From assembly GCA_964016885.1 (NCBI GenBank), contig OZ024740.1:205676407-205740406 (forward strand): a DNA stretch of 64,000 nucleotides, given 5' to 3'. Position numbers and translations under genes: made by a program. This document shows positions 1 through 10,690 of this stretch, piece after piece (within the stretch, counting starts at the first letter, position 1; each line of letters starts with the position of its first letter). The notes under the pieces were generated by a model. It was not told where the DNA came from. It saw only the letters and a list, made by a program, of their open reading frames with translations, and did no database searches. The stretch is from Eledone cirrhosa (lineage: Eukaryota > Mollusca > Cephalopoda > Octopoda > Eledonidae).

Positions 1-60
1 ACACACATATATATCACATCTTAAATGAAAAAAAAATAAGCCGGCTAATTGGCAAAGTAG

Positions 61-176
61 TTAGGCTACCTTGCGATATCAGTTCAGGTTCTCTGTAATA
101 TTGAGTTCAAAAGCCGCCGAGGTAAACTTTGCATTCCATCTTTTCGAGGTCGATAAATGAAGTACCAGTTCAATTT
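61..176 (+). repeat. tRNA-derived SINE fragment (cephalopod type), diverged
   Basis: A diverged partial copy of the SINE seen complete at 45,083-45,269. It keeps a B-box-like 'GAGTTCAAAAGCCGCCGAGG', the 'AACTTTGC...TTCCATC' stretch and the 'GGTCGATAAATGAAGTACCAG' body, with several substitutions. The 5' A-box half is hardly recognisable. Confidence 0.7.
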
Positions 177-207
177 TGGAACGATTCTTCCTCTATATCA
201 ATTTCTC

Positions 208-209
<2 letters not shown>

Positions 210-299
<90 letters not shown>
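210..299. repeat. (CT)n dinucleotide microsatellite
   Basis: About 45 uninterrupted CT units. It abuts the LINE fragment at about 300, exactly where the sequence departs from its relatives at 39.5 and 62.2 kb. It therefore replaces or interrupts the LINE 3' end. Confidence 0.95.
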
Positions 300-300
<1 letters not shown>

Positions 301-301
<1 letters not shown>

Positions 302-1030
302 CTAACCACATTCTAACCACATGTCCGTAGTACCAGATCTGTGATCTCTCAATTCGGAGAAGTAGAGGCTCTACATGGAGTGACTCTCTGATCTATGAGC
401 TACGCACTCTATCGAGTAACGTGACTCCAAAGACCCTTCGGAGGAACCCCATTTCGGCTGCTTGTATCCGCAATTGTATTCTTTCAGACATTACCCAAGA
501 TTCATTACCATAGGTAAGGGTAGGAACGAATATCGAATTGAAGATAGCAAGTTTGGCTTTTACACCTACCTTCCTTCTTCTGATTACCGAATGCTGAAGC
601 TGGCGCATTACTGCCCTAGCTCCTGCAATTCTTGCATTTAATTCAACCTCCTGCCTTCCACCACTCGTGAAAACGGCTCCAAGATACTTGAGCTTCTCCA
701 CCTGCTTCAGTGGAACTCCACTTACATGTAGAGTGCACTGTGCAGGCTTCCTTGAGAGGAAGAGTGTCTCAGTTTTCGTAGCACTGATTTTCATTCCAGC
801 CATGCAGCACTCGGCATCAAACCTAGCAAGTTCAAGTCGGAGATCACCTTTTGTCGAGTTAAGTAACACCATGTCGTCTGCAAATTCCAGCCGACTGATT
901 TACACCTGCCAGTCGTGATACCCCTTTCAACCCGGCTACGCATGTCAATTCTGTTCATCTAAATAATGAAAAGGAGAGGGGACAGTACGCACCTGTGACG
1001 GATTCCTACTCCCACATTAAATGGTTTTGA
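301..1030 (-). pseudogene. LINE family A reverse transcriptase, 3' part, broken
   Basis: Minus-strand remnant of a non-LTR retrotransposon reverse transcriptase. From about 1,030 downwards it reads 'RCVLSPLLFIIYMNRID', then, after a frame change, 'LEFADDMVLLNSTKGDL' with the catalytic box (FADD), then one open stretch (872-393) with 'KISATKTETLFL', 'KYLGAVFTSGG' and 'PTLTYGNESWVMSERIQ', which are typical thumb and C-terminal RT motifs. There is at least one frameshift and no full ORF. The 3' end seen in the copies at 39,335-39,745 and 61,984-62,432 is missing here and replaced by a (CT)n tract. Related copies in this window: 39.3, 62.0 and 63.9 kb. The clade is probably RTE-like; this is inferred from motif style only. 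Confidence 0.85.
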
Positions 1031-1309
1031 TTTAGCACCATTTATCTGAACACAAATACTCGGGCATTCGTATAGAGACATCAGGCTGCATATATAAAAT
1101 CTGACCCCACCAAAAAAGTCAATTTTATGCAAAGGCTAAAACGTTCGTGAAACTTCAAACACTCAGAATTAGACTTTCCCCACAAAACATTTATATGAAT
1201 AAACAAAACGATCTATTGGATGTAAATTGATACATTTAACAGAACTGTCTGATTCAAAACAGGATGACACTCAAAGCCAGCTATTGTAGATAATCATTCC
1301 ATTTCCACC
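1031..1309. other. No gene seen; AT-rich spacer
   Basis: I see no coding signal or known repeat here. It lies between two unrelated LINE remnants on opposite strands. Confidence 0.5.
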
Positions 1310-3300
1310 GAAGCCACGCAAACGAGAAATAAACAGAATGTCTGAAACAGCATGGAAAAGTTACTTCAAATCTAAAATTTTGTTCCTGCGAAGAAGTATC
1401 TCACAGATCGTTGTAGTTATTAATTTAACATCAAGAAGACCTAAAAAACTAGAGAGGCGATTTGGAGATACAGGATCTAAAACCCTAAACCCCGAACTAT
1501 ACTAGCTGAAACAATTCACATAACCGAAAAACTAAAATATAAATCTACAGCGTATAAACAGCAAATGCCGAATAAATTATTTACCAGAAATCCCAAGTCA
1601 GTCTATCCTAGCTTCAATGTGAAAGGCTCAATCTCTGTAAAAGACTCCCACAAAAGATTGAAAAGCTACTGGAGATCTGTATGGGAAACAAATGATAAAT
1701 TCAACAAACAAGCTGTATGGCTAAAGGAACTGGAACAGGACTACTGCCAGCATGTACAGCAAAGCAATAGGACATAAAGGGTGTAATACTGGAAATAGCT
1801 CTAGAGAAAATGTCAAACAGGAAATTCCCAGGCCCAGACCTCATAACAGGTTACTGGCTGAAGAATTTACCTTTTATCGGCGAGATCTCATACAGCTGTA
1901 TGATGAAATTATCAAGGGCACACAAGAAGTGCACCAATGGTTATCAACTGCCAATTCTCTCCTCATAAACCCCCTAAATAGCCAAACCACCCTTGCTAAA
2001 AATCACCACTCAATAGCTTGCCAGAACATCATGTACAAATTATACACTGGGTGCCTCAATCTGTTCTTACAGGATCATTGTACCACCAACGACATTATAA
2101 TACCTGAGTAAGCTGGGGGAAGGAAGGAGATGGAGGACGGGGTATTTAAAGTAGCTACTAATTAAGAAAAATTATCCAGGAAAAAATGGTAAAGAAGCGC
2201 AGAAACTTGACTGTAGAGGGCTGGACTACCAGATATGTACCACATGGGTGGATTATCGAGGCTTTGCGGTTAGCAAAAGTCCCACCACCACTTGTAACTG
2301 CTATCGAATACATGACCAAGTCTTGGTACACCACTTTTCCCCTTTGGGGTGATAAGCAGTAAATTGAATCTGATAACATTCACTACCAAAAAGGCATTTC
2401 GGGGTGATAGCTTGTCAGTGCTGCCCTTTGTTCTCTCACTAAGCCCACTATCATACCTACTCACCAAAATTTAGTGACCATAGAAATGGACCCACCTTTT
2501 CCTTGTCGATGATTTGAAATATTTTATGAGCCAAATATCAACCACATAAGAATTAAAAAGAACAAAAAACAATTGGGCCAGATTACCTAATTTTCTACAG
2601 ACATTGGAATGAAATATGGTGAACTCAAATGTACACTTTTAACAATGAAATGTGAAAAGTTGTGTAATTCATCTGAAAACCTAAAAATGAACAGTTTGAC
2701 GCTACAACTTCTACAGTCAGGTGACAATTATAGGTATCTTGGACTGAATGAGAATGTCAGACATGATAGACCCATAAATATGGAAAGGATCAGGAATGAA
2801 TATCCCAGGAGAGTAAAGGGAATATGGTCTCAGCATTCTACAAGCAGATTGACCATAATACTTTTGCTGTGCCCATCCTAACGCCAACGTTTGATCTGCT
2901 GAGCAACGTTTGACCTGCATTGCAAGAACTGAGCAAGATGGATGGAAGGACTCGCAAGATGCTCAGTGGTACTGAAAACTTTAGCATCAAAGGTGATATA
3001 GATAGGCTATATTTATCACACAAGGAGGGTGGCCAGGGCCTAACATTTATACTAACATCACGCGAGACCCGGATAACAACACTAATGCTACATCTTCATC
3101 AGAAGAAAAGATCAGCAGGCTCAGGTTTATGAGCATGAAAATAATAATATTTTGGGGCTAGCCACTGATCTGGAGGGACCTAAAACTAAAAACTGCCGCT
3201 AAATTAAAGCCCAACCGAGCTGATATTGTTATTTGGGACCACACTTTAAAAAAACAAGCTCTGTTGCGGAAGTCAGCTGCTCACGTGATGGCAATGTGGT
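1310..3300 (+). pseudogene. Decayed LINE reverse transcriptase (family D)
   Basis: Plus-strand relic in several frames. 1,565-1,777 encodes 'LFTRNPKSVYPSF' followed by 'KSYWRSVWETNDKFNKQAVW', like the region before the RT fingers of R2/NeSL-style elements ('YWRGIW...HN..A.W'). 1,752-2,111 follows with the counterpart of 'PGPD...YWLK...L...WL..' and 'SIACQNIMYKLYT'. Near 2,400 comes 'FRGDSLSVLPFVLSLSPLSYLL', the counterpart of 'GDSLSPLLF'. 2,609-2,881 carries 'DNYRYLGLNENVRHD' and 'RIRNEYPRRVKGIW'. 2,920-3,132 carries 'DGRTRKMLSG' and 'DRLYLSHKEGGQGLTF'. About 3,210 reads 'KPNRADIVIWDHTLKK'. Domain order is intact, but stops and frameshifts are frequent and the catalytic YADD box is not recognisable. 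This is an old, dead copy. The clade is an inference. Confidence 0.75.
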
Positions 3301-3654
3301 AAGGAAAATGTAAGGGAAGGAGGATATCTATGGACCGTTGTTGAGGAGTTTGCAGATCCAGTATCCAAGATACATATTCAGTTTCATACTTGTTATCATA
3401 GGAACTACAGGTTATATACCAACCCGTCTAGACTAAAGTATAACTGAGCTTGGATTTGTGGAGAAAGAACGTAGTTCCTTAACTTAAAAGCTACAAATGG
3501 CTGCAATATCTGGAACCTTCAAAATCTGTAAAACATTCTTATAATTCAAAGAATGAACCTTACACAAGGGACGACGTCAATTTCCCTTTCTTATAACCTT
3601 GCCACCGGAAAGGTGGCCGGTCAAAAATAAACTCAAAATTAAGAGAAAGAAAGA
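3301..3654. other. Probable 3' continuation of the decayed LINE; nothing firm
   Basis: No clear coding signal. It may hold the eroded 3' end of the preceding LINE. It ends at the ACAT microsatellite. Confidence 0.3.
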
Positions 3655-3675
3655 ACATACATACATACATATACA

Positions 3676-3711
<36 letters not shown>

Positions 3712-3743
3712 CATACATATATACATACATACATATATGCATG

Positions 3744-3775
<32 letters not shown>

Positions 3776-3850
3776 CATACATACATACATATATACATGC
3801 ATACATACATACATACACACATGCATACATACATACATACACACATACCT
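3655..3850. repeat. (ACAT)n microsatellite with TATA interruptions
   Basis: About 190 bp of CATA/ACAT units with ATATAT and ATGCAT interruptions. It gives spurious open frames on both strands (YIHT-type and MYVC-type repeats), which are not genes. A short (CA)n follows at about 3,922-3,941. Confidence 0.95.
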
Positions 3851-4264
3851 TTATATAACACATTGAGCTCCTATATGTTATGTAAAAGATTATCCAAAAT
3901 ATCATATGCCGTTTGAACCCTACACACACACACACACACACATCTATCTCTCTCTATATATATACGAACTTTGATCATTAGCTAATCGCTAATCTTTGTA
4001 TTTCCTCCGCCTCCTAGTGACTTTCATTTTTTGCGTATTAAATATAAATATATATATATGTATATAATACTGCTGTCTGCCTTTCGGGCTTTATTTTCGA
4101 TGTATTTTCGGGCCAAAATTTCATTGAATTCGACGTTTATTCCCTGATTTATTCGCTGCATCAAACGGATTTAGTAAGATACATTTTCACATCTTTATAT
4201 CTATGTAAGTGAGAAATGTTAAATATGATAATAATAGTCTTAAGTGGTTACAGCCATATTTCAT

Positions 4265-4345
4265 TGTGACGAAGGGAGGGAGATAGAGTCGGAGAGACGG
4301 AGAGGAAGAGAGAGGGAGAGAGAGAGAGGGGGGGATTAGAGGGAG
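4265..4345. repeat. Purine-rich (GA)n tract
   Basis: The plus strand is almost purely A and G (GAGGGAGAGAGAGAGG type) for about 80 bp. This is a simple-sequence tract with polypurine asymmetry. Confidence 0.85.
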
Positions 4346-4364
4346 AGGAGTAGAGTAACTATAC

Positions 4365-4420
4365 ACTGCAAAGCATGGCGTCTGACGCTCTACCGATACT
4401 GCCAATCCACCGCCCTTGAT
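4365..4420 (-). repeat. SINE 5' end fragment
   Basis: Matches the reverse complement of the 5' tRNA-like end of the SINE at 45,083: 'GCAAAGCATGGCGTCTGACG' and 'CTACCGATACTGCCAATCC' (A-box region). The body is absent. Confidence 0.8.
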
Positions 4421-4511
4421 AATCTAAACTATAATAAAGTAAGGAGCGCGGGACTGCGTACGGTTTATAATTTTTTATCCCATTAGTAAAATAAGTTGGA
4501 TTACTTTGAAT

Positions 4512-4608
4512 AAATAATTGTTTCTACTATTGGCACAAGGCCAGAAAATTACCCAGTACATTACTGGTACTTTATTTTATCGACCCCGTAAGGATGAAAG
4601 GCAAAGTT
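4512..4608 (-). repeat. SINE 3' end fragment
   Basis: Reverse complement of the SINE 3' half: 'AATTGTTTCTACTATTGGCA', then 'TTATTTTATCGACCCCGTAA' and 'GGATGAAAGGCAAAGTTAA'. It lies downstream of the 4,365 head piece in the wrong order to be the same copy, so it is a separate insertion. Confidence 0.8.
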
Positions 4609-5105
4609 AAATAATGAATGAATATTACATAATTTATCTACTAAATTTCATGGCTGTTCATTAAATATATTTTATTACTTATTTAAAGATTCACTTCTTT
4701 AAAATTTTCAAATGTCAACACTTCCGGTTAGCGGTCGCTTAAATAAATATTCATATATTTCTGTCACTAATTTTCTCCTAATGCAGTTTATATATAATAT
4801 CGTCTTTTTTTTAATGTATCATGGATTACGTTACTGATTACATAAGACAGTGTAACACAGTCTTCGTTCAATTTCTGTGTATATTGTCAATTACGATTTT
4901 ATTTGATGTATCATATCTACATGTATATATACTTGGGTATAATATCAATATACACACCACACATGCTAGCAGAAAACCACCCAAAGAGTGATTTTTCTGC
5001 TAGTAATAATAATGATTTCTTTATTCATCACAAGGGTTAACATCAAGAAAAATATGACGGCACAGGACGAAAACATAGTGCGCGGGCGTGTGCTCGCGCG
5101 TGGTT
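4609..5105. other. AT-rich flank before the minisatellite; no gene seen
   Basis: AT-rich sequence without coding signal. The last 60 bp becomes G/T-rich (GCGCGGGCGTGTGCTCGCGC) and runs into the array. Any array seed would lie here. Confidence 0.5.
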
Positions 5106-6439
5106 GTGTGTGATGGTGTTAATGTATGTGCGTGTGTGTGTGTGTGTTGGTGTTAGTGTATGTGTGTGTTGGTGTTAGTGTATGTGTGTGTGTGTTGGTG
5201 TCAGTGTGTGTGTTGGTGTCAGTGTGTGTGTTGGTATCAGTGTGTGTGTTGGTGTCAGTGTGTGTGTTGGTGTCAGTGTGTGTGTTGGTGTCAGTGTGTG
5301 TGTTGGTGTCAGTGTGTGTGTGTTGGTGTCAGTGTGTGTGTTGGTGTCAGTGTGTGTGTATTGGTGTCATTGTGTGTGTTGGTGTCAGTGTGTGTGTGTT
5401 GGTGTCAGTGTGTGTGTTGGTGTCAGTGTGTGTGTTGGTGTCAGTGTGTGTGTGTTGGTGTCAGTGTGTGTGTTGGTGTCAGTGTGTGTGTGTTGGTGTC
5501 AGTGTGTGTGTTGGTGTCAATGTGTGTGTGTTGGTGTCAGTGTGTGTGTTGGTGTCAGTGTGTGTGTTGGTGTCAGTGTGTGTTGGTGTCAGTGTGTGTG
5601 TTGGTGTCAGTGTGTGTGTTGGTGTCAGTGTGTGTGTGTTGGTGTCAGTGTGTGTGTTGGTGTCAGTGTGTGTGTTGGTGTCAGTGTGTGTGTTGGTGTC
5701 AGTGTGTGTGTGTTGGTGTCAGTGTGTGTGTTGGTATCAGTGTGTGTGTTGGTATCAGTGTGTGTGTTGGTGTCAGTGTGTGTGTTGGTGTCAGTGTGTG
5801 TGTTGGTGTCAGTGTGTGTGTTGGTGTCAGTGTGTGTGTGTTGGTGTCAGTGTGTGTGTTGGTATCAGTGTGTGTGATGGTGTCAGTGTGTGTGTTGGTA
5901 TCAGTGTGTGTGATGGTGTCAGTGTGTGTGTTGGTGTCAGTGTGTGTGTTGGTATCAGTGTGTGTGTTGGTATCAGTGTGTGTGATGGTGTCAGTGTGTG
6001 TGATGGTGTCAGTGTGTGTGTTGGTGTCAGTGTGTGTGTTGGTGTCAGTGTGTGTGTTGGTATCAGTGTGTGTGTTGGTGTCAGTGTGTGTGTTGGTGTC
6101 AGTGTGTGTGTTGGTATCAGTGTGTGTGTTGGTATCAGTGTGTGTGATGGTGTCAGTGTGTGTGTTGGTATCAGTGTGTGTGATGGTGTCAGTGTGTGTG
6201 TTGGTATCAGTGTGTGTGATGGTGTCAGTGTGTGTGTTGGTATCAGTGTGTGTGTTGGTGTCAGTGTGTGTGTTGGTGTCAGTGTGTGTGTTGGTATCAG
6301 TGTGTGTGTTGGTATCAGTGTGTGTGATGGTGTCAGTGTGTGTGATGGTGTCAGTGTGTGTGTTGGTGTCAGTGTGTGTGTTGGTGTCAGTGTGTGTTGG
6401 TGTCAGTGTGTGTGTTGGTGTCAGTGTGTGTGTGTTGGT

Positions 6440-9400
6440 GTCAGTGAGTGTGTTGGTGTCAGTGTGTGTGTTGGTGTCAGTGTGTGTGTTGGTGTCAGTG
6501 TGTGTGTTGGTATCAGTGTGTGTGTTGGTATCAGTGTGTGTGTTGGTATCAGTGTGTGTGTTGGTATCAGTGTGTGTGTTGGTGTCAGTGTGTGTTGGTG
6601 TCAGTGTGTGTTGGTGTCAGTGTGTGTGTTGGTGTCAGTGTGTGTGTTGGTGTCAGTGTGTGTTTTGGTGTCAGTGTGTGTTGGTATCATTGTGTGTGTT
6701 GGTGTCAGTGTGTGTGTTGGTGTCAGTGTGTGTTGGTGTCAGTGTGTGTGTTGGTGTCAGTGTGTGTGTTGGTGTCAGTGTGTGTGTTGGTATCAGTGTG
6801 TGTGTTGGTATCAGTGTGTGTGTTGGTATCAGTGTGTGTGTTGGTGTCAGTGTGTGTGTTGGTGTCAGTGTGTGTGTTGGTGTCAGTGTGTTTTTTGGTG
6901 TCAGTGTGTGTTGGTATCAGTATGTGTGTTGGTGTCAGTGTGTGTGTGTTGGTGTCAGTGTGTGTGTGTTGGTGTCAGTGTGTGTGTTGGTGTCAGTGTG
7001 TGTGTTGGTGTCAGTGTGTGTGTTGGTGTCAGTGTGTGTGTGTTGGTGTCAGTGTGTGTGTGTTGGTGTCAGTGTGTGTGTTGGTGTCAGTGTGTGTGTT
7101 GGTGTCAGTGTGTGTTGGTGTCAGAGTGTGTGTTGGTATCAGCGTGTGTGTTGGTATCAGCGTGTGTGTTGGTATCAGTGTGTGTGTGTTGGTGTCAGTG
7201 TGTGTGTTGGTGTCAGTGTGTGTTAGTGTCAGTGTGTGTTGGTGTCAGTGTGTGTGTTGGTGTCAGTGTGTGTGTTGGTGTCAGTGTGTGTGTTGGCGTC
7301 AGTGTGTGTGTTGGTGTCAGTGTGTGTGTGTTGTTGTCAGTGTGTGTGTTGGTGTCAGTGTGTGTGTGTTGGTGTCAGTGTGTGTGTTGGTGTCAATGTG
7401 TGTGTTGGTGTCAGTGTGTGTGTTGGTGTCAGTGTGTGTGTTGGTATCAGTGTGTGTTGGTGTCAGTGTGTGTGTTGGTGTCAGTGTGTGTGTTGGTGTC
7501 AGTGTGTGTGTTGGTGTCAGTGTGTGTGTTGGTATCAGTGTGTGTGTTGGTGTCAGTGTGTGTGTTGGTGTCAGTGTGTGTGTTGGTGCCAGTGTGTGTG
7601 TTGGTATCAGCATGTGTGTTGGTATCAGCGTGTGTGTTGGTGTCAGTGTGTGTGTTGGTGTCAGTGTGTGTGTTGGTGTCAGTGTGTGTGTGTTGGTGTC
7701 AGTGTGTGTGTTGGTGTCAGTGTGTGTGTGTTGGTGTCAGTGTGTGTGTTGGTGTCAGTGTGTGTGTTGGTGTCAGTGTGTGTGTTGGTGTCAGTGTGTG
7801 TGTTGGTATCAATGTGTGTGTTGGTGGCAGTGTGTGTGTTGGTGTCAGTGTGTGTTGGTGTCAGTGTGTGTTGGTGTCAGTGTGTGTGTTGGTGTCAGTG
7901 TGTGTGTTGGTGTCAGTGTGTGTGTTGGTGTCAGTGTGTGTGTTGGTGTCAGTGTGTGTGTGTTGGTGTCAGTGTGTGTGTTGGTATCAGTGTGTGTGTT
8001 GGTGTCAAGTGTGTGTGTTGGTGTCAGTGTGTGTGTTGGTGTTAGTGTGTGTGTTGGTATCAGTGTGTGTGTTGGTGTCAGTGTGTGTGTTGGTATCAGT
8101 GTGTGTGTTGGTGTCAGTGTGTGTGTTGGTATCAGCGTGTGTGTTGGTGTCAGTGTGTGTGTTGGTATCAGTGTGTGTGTTGGTATCAGTGTGTGTGTTG
8201 GTGTCAGTGTGTGTGTGTTGGTATCAGCGTGTGTGTTGGTGTCAGTGTGTGTGTTGGTATCAGCGTGTGTGTTGGTGTCAGTGTGTGTGTTGGTGTCAGT
8301 GTGTGTGTTGGTGTCAGTGTGTGTGTTGGTATCAGTGTGTGTGTTGGTGTCAGTGTGTGTGTTGGTGTCAGTGTGTGTGTTGGTGTCAGTGTGTGTGTGT
8401 TGGTATCAGTGTGTGTGTGTTGGTGTCAGTGTGTGTGTTGGTGTCAGTGTGTGTGTTGGTGTCAGTGTGTATGTTGGTGTCAGTGTGTGTGTTGGTATCA
8501 GTGTGTGTGTTGGTGTCAGTGTGTGTGTTGGTGTCAGTGTGTGTGTTGGTGTCAGTGTGTGTGTTGGTGTCAGTGTGTGTGTTGGTGTCAGTGTGTGTGT
8601 TTTGGTATCAGTGTGTGTGTGTTGGTGTCAGTGTGTGTGTTGGTGTCAGTGTGTGAGTTGGTGTCAGTGTGTATGTTGGTGTCAGTGTGTGTGTTGGTGT
8701 CAGTGTGTGTGTTGGTATCAGTGTGTGTGTTGGTGTCAGTGTGTGTGTTGGTATCAGTGTGTGTGTTGGTGTCAGTGTGTGTGTTGGTGTCAGTGTGTGT
8801 GTTGGTGTCAGTGTGTGTGTTGGTGTCAGTGTGTGTGTTGGTGTCAGTGTGTGTGTGTTGGTATCAGTGTGTGTGTTGGTGTCAGTGTGTGTGTTGGTAT
8901 CAGCGTGTGTGTTGGTGTCAGTGTGTGTGTTGGTATCAGCGTGTGTGTTGGTGTCAGTGTGTGTGTTGGTGTCAGTGTGTGTGTTGGTGTCAGTGTGTGT
9001 GTTGGTGTCAGTGTGTGTGTGTTGGTATCAGTGTGTGTGTTGGTGTCAGTGTGTGTGTTGGTATCAGTGTGTGTGTTGGTGTCAGTGTGTGTGTTGGTGT
9101 CAGTGTGTGTGTTGGTGTCAGTGTGTGTGTTGGTGTCAGTGTGTGTGTTGGTGTCAGTGTGTGTGTGTTGGTATCAGTGTGTGTGTTGGTGTCAGTGTGT
9201 GTGTTGGTATCAGCGTGTGTGTTGGTGTCAGTGTGTGTGTTGGTGTCAGTGTGTGTGTGTTGGTATCAGTGTGTGTGTGTTGGTGTCAGTGTGTGTGTTG
9301 GTGTCAGTGTGTGTGTGTTGGTGTCAGTGTGTGTGTGTTGGTGTCAGTGTGTGTGTTGGTGTCAGTGTGTGTGTTGGTGTCAGTGTGTGTGTTGGTGTCA

Positions 9401-10690
9401 GTGTGTGTGTTGGTGTCAGTGTGTGTGTTGGTGTCAGTGTGTGTGTGTTGGTATGAGCGTGTGTGTTGGTGTCAGTGTGTGTGTTGGTGTCAGTGTGTAT
9501 GTTGGTGTCAGTGTGTGTTGGTGTCAGTGTGTGTGTGTTGGTGTCAGTGTGTGTGTTGGTATCAGTGTGTGTGTTGGTATCAGTGTGTGTGTTGGTGTCA
9601 GTGTGTGTGTTGGTGTCAGTGTGTGTGTTGGTGTCAGTGTGTGTGTTGGTGTCAGTGTGTGTGTGTTGGTGTCAGTGTGTGTGTTGGTGTCAGTGTGTGT
9701 GTTGGTATCAGTGTGTGTGTTGGTGTCAGTGTGTGTGTTGGTGTCAGTGTGTGTGTTGGTATCAGTGTGTGTGTTGGTATCAGTGTGTGTGATGGTGTCA
9801 GTGTGTGTGTTGGTGTCAGTGTGTGTGTTGGTGTCAGTGTGTGTGTTGGTGTCAGTGTGTGTGTTGGTGTCAGTGTGTGTTGGTGTCAGTGTGTGTGTTG
9901 GTGTCAGTGTGTGTTGGTGTCAGTGTGTGTGTTGGTGTCAGTGTGTGTGTTGGTGTCAGTGTGTGTGTTGGTGTCAGTGTGTGTTGGTGTCAGTGTGTGT
10001 GTTGGTGTCAGTGTGTGTGTGTTGGTGTCAGTGAGTGTGTTGGTGTCAGTGTGTGTGTTGGTGTCAGTGTGTGTGTTGGTGTCAGTGTGTGTGTTGGTAT
10101 CAGTGTGTGTGTTGGTATCAGTGTGTGTGTTGGTATCAGTGTGTGTGTTGGTATCAGCGTGTGTGTTGGTGTCAGTGTGTGTGTTGGTATCAGTGTGTGT
10201 GTTGGTATCAGTGTGTGTGTTGGTGTCAGTGTGTGTGTTGGTATCAGCGTGTGTGTTGGTGTCAGTGTGTGTGTTGGTGTCAGTGTGTGTGTTGGTGTCA
10301 GTGTGTGTGTGTTGGTGTCAGTGTGTGTGTTGGTGTCAGTGTGTGTGTTGGTATCAGTGTGTGTGTTGGTATCAGTGTGTGTGTTGGTGTCAGTGTGTGT
10401 GTTGGTGTCAGTGTGTGTGTTGGTATCAGTGTGTGTGTTGGTATCAGTGTCTGTGATGGTGTCAGTGTGTGTGTTGGTGTCAGTGTGTGTGTTGGTGTCA
10501 GTGTGTGTGTTGGTGTCAGTGTGTGTGTTGGTGTCAGTGTGTGTTGGTGTCAGTGTGTGTGTTGGTGTCAGTGTGTGTTGGTGTCAGTGTGTGTGTTGGT
10601 GTCAGTGTGTGTGTTGGTGTCAGTGTGTGTGTTGGTGTCAGTGTGTGTTGGCGTCAGTGTGTGTGTTGGTGTCAGTGTGTGTGTGTTGGT
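6440..10690 (+). repeat. Higher-order block, copy 1 of ~4.25-kb series
   Basis: Rare variant units recur in the same order 4,247-4,252 bp later. GGCAG (GGTGGCAG unit) is at 7,826 and 12,073, TCAAG is at 8,005 and 12,252, and the GTTTTTTGG unit is near 6,890 and 11,142. The block boundary is approximate, because all units resemble each other. Confidence 0.8.

Noticed and set aside
3085..3105. TCATCAG near 3,093 as a further hammerhead core
   Set aside because: The complementary strand gives CTGATGAAGATG without a stem II followed by GAAA.
3560..3941. Open frames of MYVC or YIHT type on both strands
   Set aside because: Direct translation of the ACAT microsatellite.
7317..7613. Minus-strand Thr/His/Pro repeat frame in the array
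   Set aside because: Simple consequence of the CACACA-type complement; interrupted wherever a length variant changes phase.
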